A DNA stretch of 64,000 bases from Caldilineaceae bacterium (GTDB lineage: Bacteria; Chloroflexota; Anaerolineae; Caldilineales; Caldilineaceae). Under the pieces are notes generated by a model that was not told the origin of the DNA, searched no databases, and was given only the letters and a program-made list of their open reading frames with translations. The stretch lies in assembly GCA_020634755.1 (NCBI GenBank), contig JACKBC010000005.1, positions 62,001-126,000 on the forward strand, given 5' to 3'. The translations under genes were made by a program, and so were the position numbers. Shown piece by piece: positions 1 to 9,219 of this stretch (within the stretch, counting starts at the first letter, position 1; every line of letters starts with the position of its first letter).

Positions 1-1
1 T

Positions 2-1336
2 GCGCACATGCTTTTGGAAATGGGCGTGCGCATCAGCGGCAGCGACCGCCAGCGCAGCGCCAATACGGATCGGCTGGCGCAGGCCGGCGCCCAGGTGTAC
101 ATTGGCCAGGTTGCCGCCAATTTGACCGAGCTGACGCCTGCTCAGCGGCCCGACGTCGTGCTGATCAGCAGCGCCGTGGCTGCCGACAATCCAGAGCGGC
201 AGGCCGCCACCGCATTGGGCCTGCCCGTCGTCAAGCGCAACGATTTTCTAAGTACGCTGCTGGCCCGGCGCAAAGTGATTGCCATTGCCGGCGCCCACGG
301 CAAAAGCACCACCACGGCCATGATTGTCAAAGTCCTGCGCGAAGGGGGCATTGATGCCGGCTATATTATTGGCGCCAATCTGCCCGGCTATGGCAACGCG
401 GCCGCCGGCCGCGATGACTATTTTGTCATCGAAGCGGATGAATATGACTATATGTTTCTGGGGCTCAAGCCGGCGCTGGCCGTCATCACCAGCGTGGAGT
501 GGGATCACCCTGATTGTTACCCCACGCCGGAGAGTTTTCACCAAGCTTTTGCCCAATTTGTGGCGCTGGTGCAGCCAGATGGATTGGTGGTCTCTTGTGC
601 CGACGATGCCGGGGCCGAAGCATTGCGCCGAGGCTGGACCGCGCAACGCCCCACGTGGCTTACCTACGGCCTGGATGAGTTGGCTCACCTGCGCGCCGAT
701 GATCCGCAGGCCGAGGCGGGCAGTGGTTATGGCGCCGAGCTGCAACTATACAATGCCCCCATGGGCGAGCTAAAGCTGCGGGCGCCGGGGCTGCACAATA
801 TGCGCAACGCGCTGGCCGCAGTGGCCGCTGGCTGCTGGTGTGGCGTACCGGTGACCGAATCGAGCCGCATTTTGGCTGAATTTGGCGGCGTGTCGCGGCG
901 TTTTGAGATCAAGGGAGAAGTCAATGGAGTGGTGATCATCGATGACTACGCCCATAATCCCACCAAGATCCGGGCCGCTTTGGCGGCGGCGCGCGCCTAT
1001 TATGCCGAAAGACGCATTTGGGCCGTGGTGCAGCCGCACACCTTTAGCCGCACCAAAGAGCTATTGCCCCAGCTGGTGCAGAGTTTTGGCGATGCGGACA
1101 ACGTGCTGGTGACCGATATTTTTGCGGCCCGCGAACGCGATACCGGCTTAATCAACTCGGCCCAGGTGGTGGCGGCCAGTCCGCATCCGGCCATTCAGCA
1201 CACGCCCCAATTGCGCGATGCAGTCGAACGGCTGGCGCATGACGTGCGACCCGGTGATGTGGTCATTACGCTGGGCGCCGGTGACAGCTACAAAATTGGC
1301 GAAATGTTGATGCAAGAATTGCGGGTGAGCGCATGA
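2..1336 (+). CDS. murC: UDP-N-acetylmuramate--L-alanine ligase, 5' end outside window
   Basis: MurC adds L-alanine to UDP-MurNAc with ATP, the first amino-acid step of peptidoglycan precursor synthesis in the cytoplasm. The reading frame is open to the window edge. The usual N-terminal dinucleotide-binding 'GIGGIGM' segment is missing, so the ATG at position 8 is an internal methionine and the gene begins upstream. Visible motifs, numbered from that ATG, are the Mur-ligase P-loop GAHGKSTTT (95-103), EADEYD (142-147), a GLHNMRNALAA segment near 260 and DYAHNPTK near 313. The stop overlaps the murB start as ATGA, which implies translational coupling. The assignment is secure. Confidence 0.96.
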   Translation, partial: AHMLLEMGVRISGSDRQRSANTDRLAQAGAQVYIGQVAANLTELTPAQRPDVVLISSAVAADNPERQAATALGLPVVKRNDFLSTLLARRKVIAIAGAHGKSTTTAMIVKVLREGGIDAGYIIGANLPGYGNAAAGRDDYFVIEADEYDYMFLGLKPALAVITSVEWDHPDCYPTPESFHQAFAQFVALVQPDGLVVSCADDAGAEALRRGWTAQRPTWLTYGLDELAHLRADDPQAEAGSGYGAELQLYNAPMGELKLRAPGLHNMRNALAAVAAGCWCGVPVTESSRILAEFGGVSRRFEIKGEVNGVVIIDDYAHNPTKIRAALAAARAYYAERRIWAVVQPHTFSRTKELLPQLVQSFGDADNVLVTDIFAARERDTGLINSAQVVAASPHPAIQHTPQLRDAVERLAHDVRPGDVVITLGAGDSYKIGEMLMQELRVSA

Positions 1337-2346
1337 TCGCAGCGGCGGACCCGGTCGTACAGGAAAGTGCGCTAGCGCTGGACGCCCCGGCCAAATTCGG
1401 CGTGCAGATCGAGCGGGCCGTTCCGCTGGCGGCCATGACGACCATGCGGGTGGGCGGCGCGGCCGACTACTTTGCCACCGTCACGCAGACGCATCACCTG
1501 TTGAAGCTGGTGCGCTGGGCGCGGGCGGTTGATTTGCCCTATTTGATTTTGGGCGGCGGCAGCAACATTCTGATCAGCGATCGCGGCGTGCGCGGGCTGG
1601 TGATCCACAATCGTTGCCGCCATGTGCGCATTGATGCGCCGCCTTGCTGCAACGTGGTGCATGACGACGGCATGTATTTGATGGCCGAAAGCGGTGCGGC
1701 CATGGCCGGGGCGGCGCGTACCAGCGTGCGCGCCGGACTGACCGGGCTGGAATGGGCGGTCAGCGTGCCGGGTACGGTGGGGGGCGCCGTGGTGGGCAAT
1801 GCCGGCGCCCACGGTGGCGAGGTAAAAGATTGTCTACATACGGCGCTGCTGGTGGATGCCGCCGGCGAGGTGCAAGAATACACCAATGCGGATTTCGCCT
1901 ATGCCTATCGCACCAGCAGCTTGAAGCAGAACCGGCATCAAGAAAATGGGCTGCCGCAGCCGCTGCGGGCCGGTTTTGGCCCCGTGTTGCTCAGCGCCAA
2001 TTTCCGGCTGTTGCCTGCCAATGTGGATGAGGTGACAGCACGCGCCGATGGCTTTTTGGGCCACCGCCGCCGCACGCAGCCCGTGGAAGCGAGCCTGGGC
2101 AGCACCTTTGTCAATCCGCCCGGCGATTATGCCGGTCGCCTGATTGAAGCGGCAGGCCTGAAAGGCGCATGCGTTGGCGGCGCCGTGGTCAGCGAACTGC
2201 ACGCCAACTTTATCACCAATCCGGGCGGCGTCGGCCACGCCACGGCCCAGGATGTGATTGACCTGATACAGATGATTCGCACGACGGTTTTAACAGATTT
2301 TGGCGTTTCTCTGGACGTAGAGGTCCAGCTCGTCGGGGAATGGTAA
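1333..2346 (+). CDS. murB: UDP-N-acetylenolpyruvoylglucosamine reductase
   Basis: MurB reduces the enolpyruvyl group of UDP-GlcNAc-enolpyruvate to form UDP-MurNAc, using FAD and NADPH. The 337-residue protein shows the N-terminal FAD-binding stretch with MRVGGAADYF and ILGGGSNILISD. The middle segment GLEWAVSVPGTVGGAVVGNAG is typical of the family (first part of the FAD domain). The C-terminal GSTFVNP...AGRLIEAAGLKG carries the catalytic serine and resembles the shorter type II MurB. The start ATG overlaps the murC stop by four bases. The cluster order murC-murB-ddl-ftsQ supports the call. Confidence 0.96.
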   Translation: MIAAADPVVQESALALDAPAKFGVQIERAVPLAAMTTMRVGGAADYFATVTQTHHLLKLVRWARAVDLPYLILGGGSNILISDRGVRGLVIHNRCRHVRIDAPPCCNVVHDDGMYLMAESGAAMAGAARTSVRAGLTGLEWAVSVPGTVGGAVVGNAGAHGGEVKDCLHTALLVDAAGEVQEYTNADFAYAYRTSSLKQNRHQENGLPQPLRAGFGPVLLSANFRLLPANVDEVTARADGFLGHRRRTQPVEASLGSTFVNPPGDYAGRLIEAAGLKGACVGGAVVSELHANFITNPGGVGHATAQDVIDLIQMIRTTVLTDFGVSLDVEVQLVGEW

Positions 2347-2507
2347 GCGTTACGGCCATAAAGCGAAGGCCACTTCGAGTGCGAGGCACGCTCCGCTCAC
2401 TTGGTGGCAGAATGGCAAGCGTGGCCTACAAGTTCTTACATAAGATTTAATGTAACTATTCAGCCGTTGCTTGAATAGTGACGATTTAATTTTTGACAGG
2501 AAAAGAT
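2347..2507. other. murB-ddl spacer with short imperfect duplication
   Basis: This is a 161-base non-coding spacer. A motif of the form GAATGG(T/C)AAGCGT followed by GGCC occurs at the murB stop (about 2337-2356) and again at about 2410-2426, so a small duplication is visible. An AT-rich stretch (2440-2500) precedes ddl and may hold a promoter, but no convincing -35/-10 pair was found. Confidence 0.4.
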
Positions 2508-3668
2508 ATGCCCAATTCTAAACCCATCCGCGTTGGCGTGCTTTTTGGCGGACGCAGCGGTGAACATGAGGTCTCGCTGGCCAGCGCCCGCAACGTCATG
2601 GAGGCGCTGGAGAAGGCCGGTTATGCCGTGGCGCCCATTGGCATTACGCGGGCCGGTCAATGGCTTACCAGCAGCGATCCCATGCAGCAGCTCACGGCGC
2701 GCGTGGCCGGTCATCTGCCCGAACAAAGCAACGCATCTGCTTCTAATGGACAGTACGGCCATGACGCCGAGTTGGCAAGCTCGGCCAGCAGTTGGGGATT
2801 GCTGCCGCAGGCCGATGCGCAGAACGGGGTGGATAAGATTGACGTGATCTTCCCTGTGCTGCATGGCCCGTATGGGGAAGATGGTACGGTGCAGGGCATG
2901 TTGCAGATGGCCAATCTGCCCTATGTGGGTTGTGGCGTGCTGGCCAGCGCCGTGGCCATGGATAAGGCCGTGGCCAAAAAGCTGTTTGCCATGGAAGGTC
3001 TGCGACAAGTTGAGTATCGAGTGATTACGCGGGCGGCGTGGCGCAACGAGCCAGCCAGCCTGGTTGATGCGCTGGTGCAGGAGCTGACCTTTCCGCTCTT
3101 TGTCAAGCCGGCTAATCTGGGCAGCAGCGTGGGTGTCTCCAAAGCGCGCACGCCGGAAGAGCTATCCGCTGCCATTGAGCTGGCCTGCCGCTATGACCGC
3201 AAGATCATTGTGGAAAAAGCAGTTCCCAAGGCGCGCGAAATTGAGGTCAGCGTGCTGGGCAACTGTCATTCCGCCAACCGTGAACCCAATGTGAGCATTC
3301 CGGGCGAGATTTTGCCGAGCCGTGAGTTTTATGATTACACGGCCAAATATGAGGATGAGAGCAGCCAATTGCTCATCCCGGCCCGACTGGACGAAGCACA
3401 AGTCGCCGAGGTGCAGGAGATGGCGCGGCGGGCCTTTTATGCCGTGGATGGCGCCGGCCTGGCGCGCGTCGATTTTCTGCTGGATGGTGAGAGCCAGACG
3501 CTCTATCTGAATGAGATCAACACCATGCCGGGCTTTACGCAGATTAGCATGTACCCCAAACTATGGGAGGCCAGCGGCATTTCGTATCCAGAGCTGGTCG
3601 ATTGCCTGGTGCAGCTGGCGTTGGAGCTGCATGAAGACCGGCAGCACAACAGCGTAGAAAAGCAATAG
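2508..3668 (+). CDS. ddl: D-alanine--D-alanine ligase
   Basis: Ddl joins two D-alanines with ATP to make the terminal dipeptide of peptidoglycan precursors. The 386-residue ATP-grasp protein opens with VGVLFGGRSGEHEVSLASA. It carries the ATP-grasp segment FVKPANLGSSVGVSKA, an EFYDYTAKY segment as in D-Ala:D-Ala enzymes, and the metal-binding C-terminal NEINTMPGFTQISMYPKLW. An upstream TTG at 2493 is open, but the ATG at 2508 is preceded by AGGAAAAG at a good distance and is preferred. The protein slightly exceeds the common length of about 310-370 because of an insertion around residues 60-110. Confidence 0.95.
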   Translation: MPNSKPIRVGVLFGGRSGEHEVSLASARNVMEALEKAGYAVAPIGITRAGQWLTSSDPMQQLTARVAGHLPEQSNASASNGQYGHDAELASSASSWGLLPQADAQNGVDKIDVIFPVLHGPYGEDGTVQGMLQMANLPYVGCGVLASAVAMDKAVAKKLFAMEGLRQVEYRVITRAAWRNEPASLVDALVQELTFPLFVKPANLGSSVGVSKARTPEELSAAIELACRYDRKIIVEKAVPKAREIEVSVLGNCHSANREPNVSIPGEILPSREFYDYTAKYEDESSQLLIPARLDEAQVAEVQEMARRAFYAVDGAGLARVDFLLDGESQTLYLNEINTMPGFTQISMYPKLWEASGISYPELVDCLVQLALELHEDRQHNSVEKQ

Positions 3669-3741
3669 TTGGGGCATTGCATACAAGACACGCTAGCGCT
3701 ACGAAAATTCTGTTTTATAGACGAGAGTAAGAACGACAACC

Positions 3742-4683
3742 GTGGCAGTCTGGGATAAGGTATTTGGCAGCACAAAAAAGAGACCGTCTGGCAGCCGTGC
3801 GCAGCGCAAATATGCGGCGGCGACTGCCACGCCTGTGGCTTCGCGGGGCCGGCAGCGGCGCAAGGTGGTGCAGCGCCAGCGCATTCTGAGCGCGGTAGCC
3901 GCACGCTGGCAGCGCACACGGCGCGCCATACATATTCCCAATCCGCTGGCCAATGCGCCGGCATGGTTGGTGGGCTCCGGTTGGCGCGTGCAAAAGCTGG
4001 TGAGCTTGCTGTTGCTGCTGTTGTCTGGCGCCGCGATTGGCTGGATTCATCAGGACGCCCGCTTTTTTGTCTACCCAGAAGATGTGCACTTTGTCAACCT
4101 GCACTATCTGACCGCCGATGAACTGTATCCATTGACGCAAGTGGAAACCTGGAACAGTTTCTGGTTGCGTCCAGACGAGGTACAGCAGCGGCTGTTGGCC
4201 AACCCGTTTGTAGGGAGTGTCCGCGTGGAGGTTTTTTTCCCGGCCACGGTGCGCATTTGGGTGGAGGAGAAAGAACCCATTGCGCTGTGGATGACCAATG
4301 GGGCTACGTATTGGCTGCTGCCCGATGGCACAGCCACCGACGTGCGTGACCCCAGCCGGACCGATCTCTTTCAACTTTTTGATGGGGCAAAGGAGGCTCA
4401 AGCAGTTCGATACGATCATAAGCTTGCCGTGGATCCAAACATTCTCGCCAGCGCACAAAAATTGCTGACACAATTTCCTGCACTGAATCAAATGCGCTAC
4501 AACAAGGGCGTGGGGCTCAATTTTGCCCTGCCCAACGGCCAAACTTGGATCTATTGGGGAGATGGAAACCAGATGGACAAGAAGCTGTCCAAACTGGCCG
4601 CCGCACTGGAAATTACCACCCGCCAAGGCGCGTCGGCTCAGCTTATTGATCTGCGGTTTCCCGATCAAGCCTATTATCGCTAA
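3742..4683 (+). CDS. ftsQ: cell division protein FtsQ/DivIB family (POTRA domain)
   Basis: FtsQ is a bitopic divisome protein that links FtsZ-ring proteins to septal wall synthesis. The 313-residue product has a basic cytoplasmic N-terminus (1-80), one hydrophobic segment at about 83-102, then a POTRA-like domain (VYPEDVHFVNLHYLTADEL ... LLANPFVGSVRVEVFFPATV) and a C-terminal FtsQ beta domain. Translation starts at a GTG. Its place between ddl and ftsA is the classical dcw position. Sequence similarity in this family is low, so the call relies on domain order and context. Confidence 0.88.
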   Translation: MAVWDKVFGSTKKRPSGSRAQRKYAAATATPVASRGRQRRKVVQRQRILSAVAARWQRTRRAIHIPNPLANAPAWLVGSGWRVQKLVSLLLLLLSGAAIGWIHQDARFFVYPEDVHFVNLHYLTADELYPLTQVETWNSFWLRPDEVQQRLLANPFVGSVRVEVFFPATVRIWVEEKEPIALWMTNGATYWLLPDGTATDVRDPSRTDLFQLFDGAKEAQAVRYDHKLAVDPNILASAQKLLTQFPALNQMRYNKGVGLNFALPNGQTWIYWGDGNQMDKKLSKLAAALEITTRQGASAQLIDLRFPDQAYYR

Positions 4684-5024
4684 CACACAAGCTGTTGCGG
4701 TTGTTGACGGGTGGTTGTAGTTATCCCCCTCGTATAATTGGGGAATACAAACTCCTGTTTTGGCACGGCGCAAAGTATGGCAGTATAAAGTTGGAGCAAG
4801 GTCTATTTAGAGATATGATAGCCGGGATCACTGCATAACAGATCCCGCAGAAAAACAGAGAGACGCTCGTTGTTATACCAGCTGCGGTTGTAAACGCTCT
4901 GAATAATTGACAATTCTACGCTGAGTAAGGGTTCATTATTTAGAGCGCTTACAGAGCCAGGGCATTATGTGGTTGAACACGACGGCAAAGGGGATGATGA
5001 GCGGGAAGGCGAACGAGGTGTTGT
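4684..5024. other. ftsQ-ftsA spacer with inverted repeat
   Basis: This is a 341-base non-coding region inside the dcw cluster. Besides the promoter listed separately, it has an inverted repeat CGGGATC/GATCCCG (4823-4829 and 4841-4847). A TTGACA at 4907-4912 lacks a good -10 at normal spacing. The presence of a promoter here means ftsA-ftsZ can be expressed apart from murC-ftsQ. Confidence 0.45.
4760..4789 (+). promoter_or_regulatory. candidate sigma-A promoter for ftsA-ftsZ
   Basis: TTGGCA (4760-4765) and TATAAA (4784-4789) are separated by 18 bases. The distance to the ftsA start is about 235 bases, so a long leader containing the inverted repeat at 4823-4847 is implied. This is a consensus match only. 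Confidence 0.45.
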
Positions 5025-6284
5025 ATGCAGGAAATTGTTTCAGCAATTGATGTTGGTACCACCAAAGTGTGTGCGCTAATGGCGGCGGTGACGCATGATA
5101 GTTTGGGCGGCATGGCTTTGCAATTGCTGGGCGCGGGAGAGGCCTCTAGCCGCGGCATCCGGCGCGGCGTGGTGATGAATGTGACCGAGGCGACCGATGC
5201 CATTGCCGCCGCTGTCGAAGCGTGCGAGCACGATGCCGGCCAGCCCATGTCCAGTGCCTATGTGGGCATTGCCGGCAGCCACATTAGCGCCCTGACCAGC
5301 CAAGGCATGAGCCCCATTGGCTCCGGTTCCATTGGCAATATGGAAATGCACCGGGCGCTGGAAGCCGCCCAGGCCATTGTGTTGCCTCAAAATCAGGATG
5401 TGATCCACACCATTGCCCGCTCGTGGACCGTGGACGGGCAAGCGCATATTTTTCAGCCGCTGGGCATGACCGCGCTGCGCTTGGAAGTGGATGCTCACAT
5501 TGTCACCGGCAGCCGCACGGCCATGAGCAATTTGGTGCAATGTGTCGCCACCAACGGCATTGATGTAGATGAATTGGTGCTGGAGCCGTTGGCCAGCAAC
5601 AAAGCCGTGTTGACGCCCGATGAGCGCAAAATGGGCGTGGCCGTGGTCGATATTGGCGGCGGCACCACCGATATTGCGGTCTTTATTGATGATGCGCTCT
5701 GCTACACGGCCATCTTGGACGTGGGCGGGCATCACCTGACCAATGATGTGGCCATTGGGCTCCATGCGCCTTTTGAAACCGCCGAAGATTTAAAGCGGCG
5801 CTTTGGCCACGCCGTGCCGGAACGCGTGGCGGAAGATGAGACCGTTTGGGCCACCGTTTTTGGTGAAAAGTCCGAGCGCAGTTTTAGCCGCCAATTTATC
5901 TGTCAGATTCTAGCGGCGCGGTTGGAAGAAATTTGTGAACTGGTTCATGAGAATTTGAAGAAAAGTGGATATCGCAACAAGCTGCCGGCCGGCATTGTGC
6001 TTACAGGCGGCTCCAGCTTGCTCCCTGGCATTTCCGAGCTGGGCCGCGATATGTTTACCTTACCGGTGCGGGTGGGCAGCCCATCCAGCCGGTTGCCCAT
6101 TACGGGGTTGAGCCGTGCACTGCAATCGCCTACGTACGCCACCAGCGTAGGCTTGCTGCTGTGGGGTTTGCATGACGATGGATTTTCGATTCATCGTCGG
6201 TTTGAAGTAGAACCAGCTATGGTTCACAGCGGGGAGTGGGTGGGCCAGGCCACGCGCTGGTTTAAAAACCTACTGCCCGGCTAG
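5025..6284 (+). CDS. ftsA: cell division protein FtsA
   Basis: FtsA is the actin-like ATPase that tethers FtsZ filaments to the membrane and recruits later divisome proteins. The 419-residue protein shows the phosphate-1 motif AIDVGTTKV at 7-15, the 1C domain region, the phosphate-2 motif VVDIGGGTTDIAVF near 207-220 and the adenosine motif GIVLTGGSSLLPG near 324-336. The C-terminus ATRWFKNLLPG is a plausible amphipathic membrane-targeting helix. ftsZ follows after 230 bases. Confidence 0.95.
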   Translation: MQEIVSAIDVGTTKVCALMAAVTHDSLGGMALQLLGAGEASSRGIRRGVVMNVTEATDAIAAAVEACEHDAGQPMSSAYVGIAGSHISALTSQGMSPIGSGSIGNMEMHRALEAAQAIVLPQNQDVIHTIARSWTVDGQAHIFQPLGMTALRLEVDAHIVTGSRTAMSNLVQCVATNGIDVDELVLEPLASNKAVLTPDERKMGVAVVDIGGGTTDIAVFIDDALCYTAILDVGGHHLTNDVAIGLHAPFETAEDLKRRFGHAVPERVAEDETVWATVFGEKSERSFSRQFICQILAARLEEICELVHENLKKSGYRNKLPAGIVLTGGSSLLPGISELGRDMFTLPVRVGSPSSRLPITGLSRALQSPTYATSVGLLLWGLHDDGFSIHRRFEVEPAMVHSGEWVGQATRWFKNLLPG

Positions 6285-6514
6285 CGTTCTCTAGCTATCT
6301 TTGCACCATCATCATCATTATCTGTATTGAAAGCTGCACTCGATTTGCGAATTAAAATCGGAGCGTAATTGTGCGGGGAGGAGCGGCCCTGCATAGCTCC
6401 ATTTACGATTTTAGATGTACGATTTACGCGTGACCTCATTGACGGGTAGATTCGTAAATTCAAAATCGTATATCGTACATCCTGTTATCAGAGCACAGTA
6501 AAAAGGAGCGTAAT
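6285..6514. other. ftsA-ftsZ spacer with partial inverted repeat
   Basis: The spacer contains AT-rich mirrored segments. ATGTACGATTTACG (about 6414-6427) is complemented in two pieces by CGTAAA (about 6453) and ATCGTACAT (about 6472-6480), so a long interrupted hairpin can form just upstream of the ftsZ ribosome-binding site AAGGAG (about 6502-6507). No promoter was identified with confidence. Confidence 0.4.
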
Positions 6515-7759
6515 ATGGCACGGAACACGTCTCAGGCGCAGTACGTCGACAACTTCGCCCAGATCAAAGTGATCGGCGTTGGCGGCGGTGGGCAAAATGC
6601 GGTCAACCGCATGATTGAAGAAGGGATTCAAGGTGTTGAATTTATTTCGGTCAACACCGATTCGCAGGCGCTTATGTTGTCCAATGCGCCACAGCGGTTG
6701 CGCATTGGCGAAAAGTTGACGCGCGGCCTTGGGTCAGGCGGCAACCCCGAAATTGGACATCGCGCCGCCGAAGAGAGCCGTGATGAGATTGCCCAGCTTT
6801 TGGAGGGGGCGGATATGGTCTTTGTGACGGCCGGCATGGGCGGCGGCACCGGTTCGGGTGCCTCTGCGGTGATTGCTTCGGTGGCGCGCAGCATGGGGGC
6901 GTTGACCATTGGCGTGGTGACGCGGCCATTTACGTTTGAAGGCACTCAGCGTCGCCGTGTGGCTGAAACTTCCATGGAAGACCTGGTTGATAATGTGGAC
7001 ACGTTGATCGCCATTCCCAACGACCGGTTGCTGCAAATTGTAGACCGCAAGGCGGGCATTAATGAAGCGTTTCGGCTGGCCGACGATGTGTTGCGCCAGG
7101 GCATTCAGGGCATCAGCGAGTTGATCACGGTGCCGGGGTTGATCAATCTGGACTTTGCCGACGTGCGTTCGGTGATGATGGAGGGCGGGGCGGCGCTCAT
7201 GGCCATTGGCCGCGGCAACGGCGAAACCCGCGCCAAAGATGCCGCCGAACAGGCCATTCACAGTGCGCTGCTCGATATTTCCATCGATGGCGCCCGCGCG
7301 ATTCTGTTCAACATTAAGGGCGGCGCGGATATGAGCCTGCACGAGGTCAACGAGGCAGCGGAAATCGTGCGCGCCAATACCCACCCCGAGGCCAACATTA
7401 TTTTCGGCGCCGTAATCGATCCCGAACTTAAGGATGAGATGCACCTGACCGTCATTGCCACGGGCTTTGACAAAACCTCCAGCAATAGCGAGCAGAATCT
7501 GTTTGGCAGCCGGAGCTTTGAATCATCATCATCACGCCGCGAATCACCGCGCCGCAATCAGCGCGAAACGTATGCGCAGCCAGAAGCACCGCGCTATGAG
7601 TCCGAGCGCTACGATTCAGAGCGGGAGGAAACGCCCAGCGTGCAATCACCCAGTCGTGAAGAAGAAGTGCGCCGCCGCAGCGATTCGGTACGCTCTTTTG
7701 ACCGCGACGATCTGGACATTCCCGCCTTTTTGCGTCGCAACCGCAACAATCGTAAATAG
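6515..7759 (+). CDS. ftsZ: cell division protein FtsZ
   Basis: FtsZ is the tubulin-like GTPase that forms the division ring. In the 414-residue sequence the nucleotide-binding GVGGGGQNAV (21-30), the tubulin signature GMGGGTGSG (107-115) and the T7-region aspartates are intact. A low-complexity, charged linker rich in Ser/Arg/Glu (about 330-395) leads to the conserved C-terminal peptide DDLDIPAFLRR (398-408), which binds FtsA and other partners. The tail RNRNNRK is basic. A clear AAGGAG site precedes the ATG. Confidence 0.98.
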   Translation: MARNTSQAQYVDNFAQIKVIGVGGGGQNAVNRMIEEGIQGVEFISVNTDSQALMLSNAPQRLRIGEKLTRGLGSGGNPEIGHRAAEESRDEIAQLLEGADMVFVTAGMGGGTGSGASAVIASVARSMGALTIGVVTRPFTFEGTQRRRVAETSMEDLVDNVDTLIAIPNDRLLQIVDRKAGINEAFRLADDVLRQGIQGISELITVPGLINLDFADVRSVMMEGGAALMAIGRGNGETRAKDAAEQAIHSALLDISIDGARAILFNIKGGADMSLHEVNEAAEIVRANTHPEANIIFGAVIDPELKDEMHLTVIATGFDKTSSNSEQNLFGSRSFESSSSRRESPRRNQRETYAQPEAPRYESERYDSEREETPSVQSPSREEEVRRRSDSVRSFDRDDLDIPAFLRRNRNNRK

Positions 7760-7803
7760 CCGCTGATGCCGCAGTATTAGTCATTTAAAGTTTAGCTGAA
7801 TGC

Positions 7804-7842
7804 AAAAAGGTGCGAAATCCGCAAAGATTTCGCACCTTTTTT
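7804..7842 (+). terminator. Rho-independent terminator after ftsZ
   Basis: The arms at 7804-7819 and 7826-7841 are perfectly complementary (16 bp, with A-tract and T-tract flanks) around a 6-base loop. The U-run is part of the right arm. It lies 44 bases after the ftsZ stop and should end the dcw transcript. The A-tract could let it work in the other direction too. Confidence 0.9.
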
Positions 7843-8644
7843 ATGACTTACGCAAAATTTATATGGCTCCCCAAAGACATGACGATTTTGTTACTGAAGT
7901 CGTTTGTTGAGCAGCATTGATGGCGGGCTGCTCTGCGCTATACCGGCATTCAGTAATCAGACATTTAAGAGCCTCAAATCTTTAATATTAAAAAAAAGTG
8001 GTTATTGTATTTTATCCTGTTTTTCAGGCTGTAGAACACACGTTTTGATTTGCACCCCCTCTAAATGTATGATATACTCCACGTCCAATAACGCCTATAT
8101 GTTGTATTTTTAAAATGTTTATGCACAAGATGTAGGCGTATGCAACCTTTGTGGGTTGTCTTTATTCGTTGCAAAAATGTCTTTATTTGAGACATGAAAT
8201 TGTATTAAATGTGGCTTATGCTGGGCCAATGGATGGTCAAAAGCAGTCAGCCGTGCCGACCTAATAAATCTCATGCCAGGCTTGTATAAGTCTTGTAAAA
8301 TTAAATTCTATAGTAGCTGGCTAGCTACATTCTATAAACAATATATCCTATAAATAATATTATGAAATTGAGCACGCTCAATTTCATATAAACACCCACT
8401 ACATCGCACCCAGATTGGTTTTCTAGCTTCACATGTTCATATGCGGCGCGGCAACGTTGCCACACGAATGCAGAGCCTTGGTTTCTGTCGGTTTTTCGCG
8501 GCCATTTTTTGCAATAGCCAATGCATCTGCGCGTGTTCTTCTGTAGACTGAGTCGCTTAAAAAACAGCACTTTTGCGTTGCATGCATCCAACGGGGGATG
8601 AATTTGATCAAGCCTTTGGTATGAGCAAAAGTTCCCAAAATAAG
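7843..8644. other. AT-rich intergenic region without a supported gene
   Basis: About 800 bases upstream of nrdR have no convincing coding frame. It holds a single R2-type end (GACTTACGCA at about 7845), a GTAGCT/AGCTAC inverted repeat (8313-8328) and the 13-bp hairpin at 8361-8388. The base composition is lower in GC than the flanking genes. Short open frames here lack ribosome-binding sites and recognisable domains. Confidence 0.5.
8361..8388. repeat. 13-bp perfect inverted repeat
   Basis: The arms at 8361-8373 and 8376-8388 (TATGAAATTGAGC and its complement) are perfect. There is no gene close enough to assign it as a terminator. It could be a regulatory or small-RNA hairpin, or a remnant of a short mobile element. 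Confidence 0.5.
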
Positions 8645-8680
8645 ATATAGCGCAGAAATAAAATATAGCGCAGAAAAAAG
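8645..8680 (+). repeat. tandem 18-bp direct repeat before nrdR
   Basis: Two copies sharing ATATAGCGCAGAAA start at 8645 and 8663, exactly 18 bases apart. They end 14 bases before the nrdR ATG. They may be an operator in the nrdR leader. They do not match the usual NrdR-box consensus well enough to call them that. Confidence 0.5.
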
Positions 8681-8694
8681 GTAGAGCAAACGTT

Positions 8695-9138
8695 ATGAAC
8701 TGTCCACACTGCGGCCACGAGCGCCACAAAGTTATAGACACCCGCGATACGGGAGATGAGATTCGGCGGCGGCGGCAGTGTAATGAGTGCGGGCAGCGCT
8801 TTACCACCTATGAGCATGTGGCGGCCAGTCTGCTGGTCGTCAAAAGCGACGGGCGGCGCGAACCGTTTGACCGGCAAAAGCTGCTTTCCGGCATTCGGAT
8901 TGCGGCGGTCAAGCGGCCCATTAGCAGCCAGACGATCGAAAATATTGTGGCCCACATTGAAGAAGCCGTTCACAAATTGGGGCGTGCAGAAATTAGCAGC
9001 AAAATGGTGGGCACGCTGGTGCTGGATCACCTGGCCGACTTGGACCAGGTGGCCTACATCCGCTTTGCCAGCGTCTACCTGGACATGAACGATCTGGCCG
9101 AACTACGGGCCGAGATCGACCGATTGATGGGGCGGTAA
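8695..9138 (+). CDS. nrdR: transcriptional repressor NrdR
   Basis: NrdR senses ATP/dATP and represses ribonucleotide reductase genes. The 147-residue protein has the N-terminal zinc ribbon CPHC...CNEC (Cys 3, 6, 31, 34) with RRRRQCNECGQRFTTYE, followed by an ATP-cone domain (about 49-139) beginning VVKSDGRREPFDRQKL. The length is typical. It stands directly upstream of nrdJ, its expected target. An AAGGTAG-like ribosome site lies just before the start. Confidence 0.96.
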   Translation: MNCPHCGHERHKVIDTRDTGDEIRRRRQCNECGQRFTTYEHVAASLLVVKSDGRREPFDRQKLLSGIRIAAVKRPISSQTIENIVAHIEEAVHKLGRAEISSKMVGTLVLDHLADLDQVAYIRFASVYLDMNDLAELRAEIDRLMGR

Positions 9139-9219
9139 TTTTTCCAAACTACATTGCAAACCTTCATTGCGGCGGGCATACAATGATGATGTCCGCTGTT
9201 TTTTGTGATGCTTTATATA

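Noticed and set aside
1..1336. Start of MurC at ATG position 8
   Set aside because: Homologues have about 20-25 residues before this Met, including the Rossmann-like glycine motif. The true start lies outside the window.
3715..4773. 352-codon minus-strand frame over ftsQ
   Set aside because: It is opposite a gene in its expected dcw position and has no recognisable motif.
4907..4912. TTGACA in the ftsQ-ftsA spacer as a -35 box
   Set aside because: No -10-like hexamer at 16-18 bases downstream.
7904..8113. 69-codon frame in the AT-rich region
   Set aside because: Cys/Ser-rich translation without ribosome-binding site. It is likely chance.
8325..8807. 160-codon minus-strand frame upstream of nrdR
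   Set aside because: It overlaps the nrdR start on the opposite strand, has irregular composition and shows no domain.
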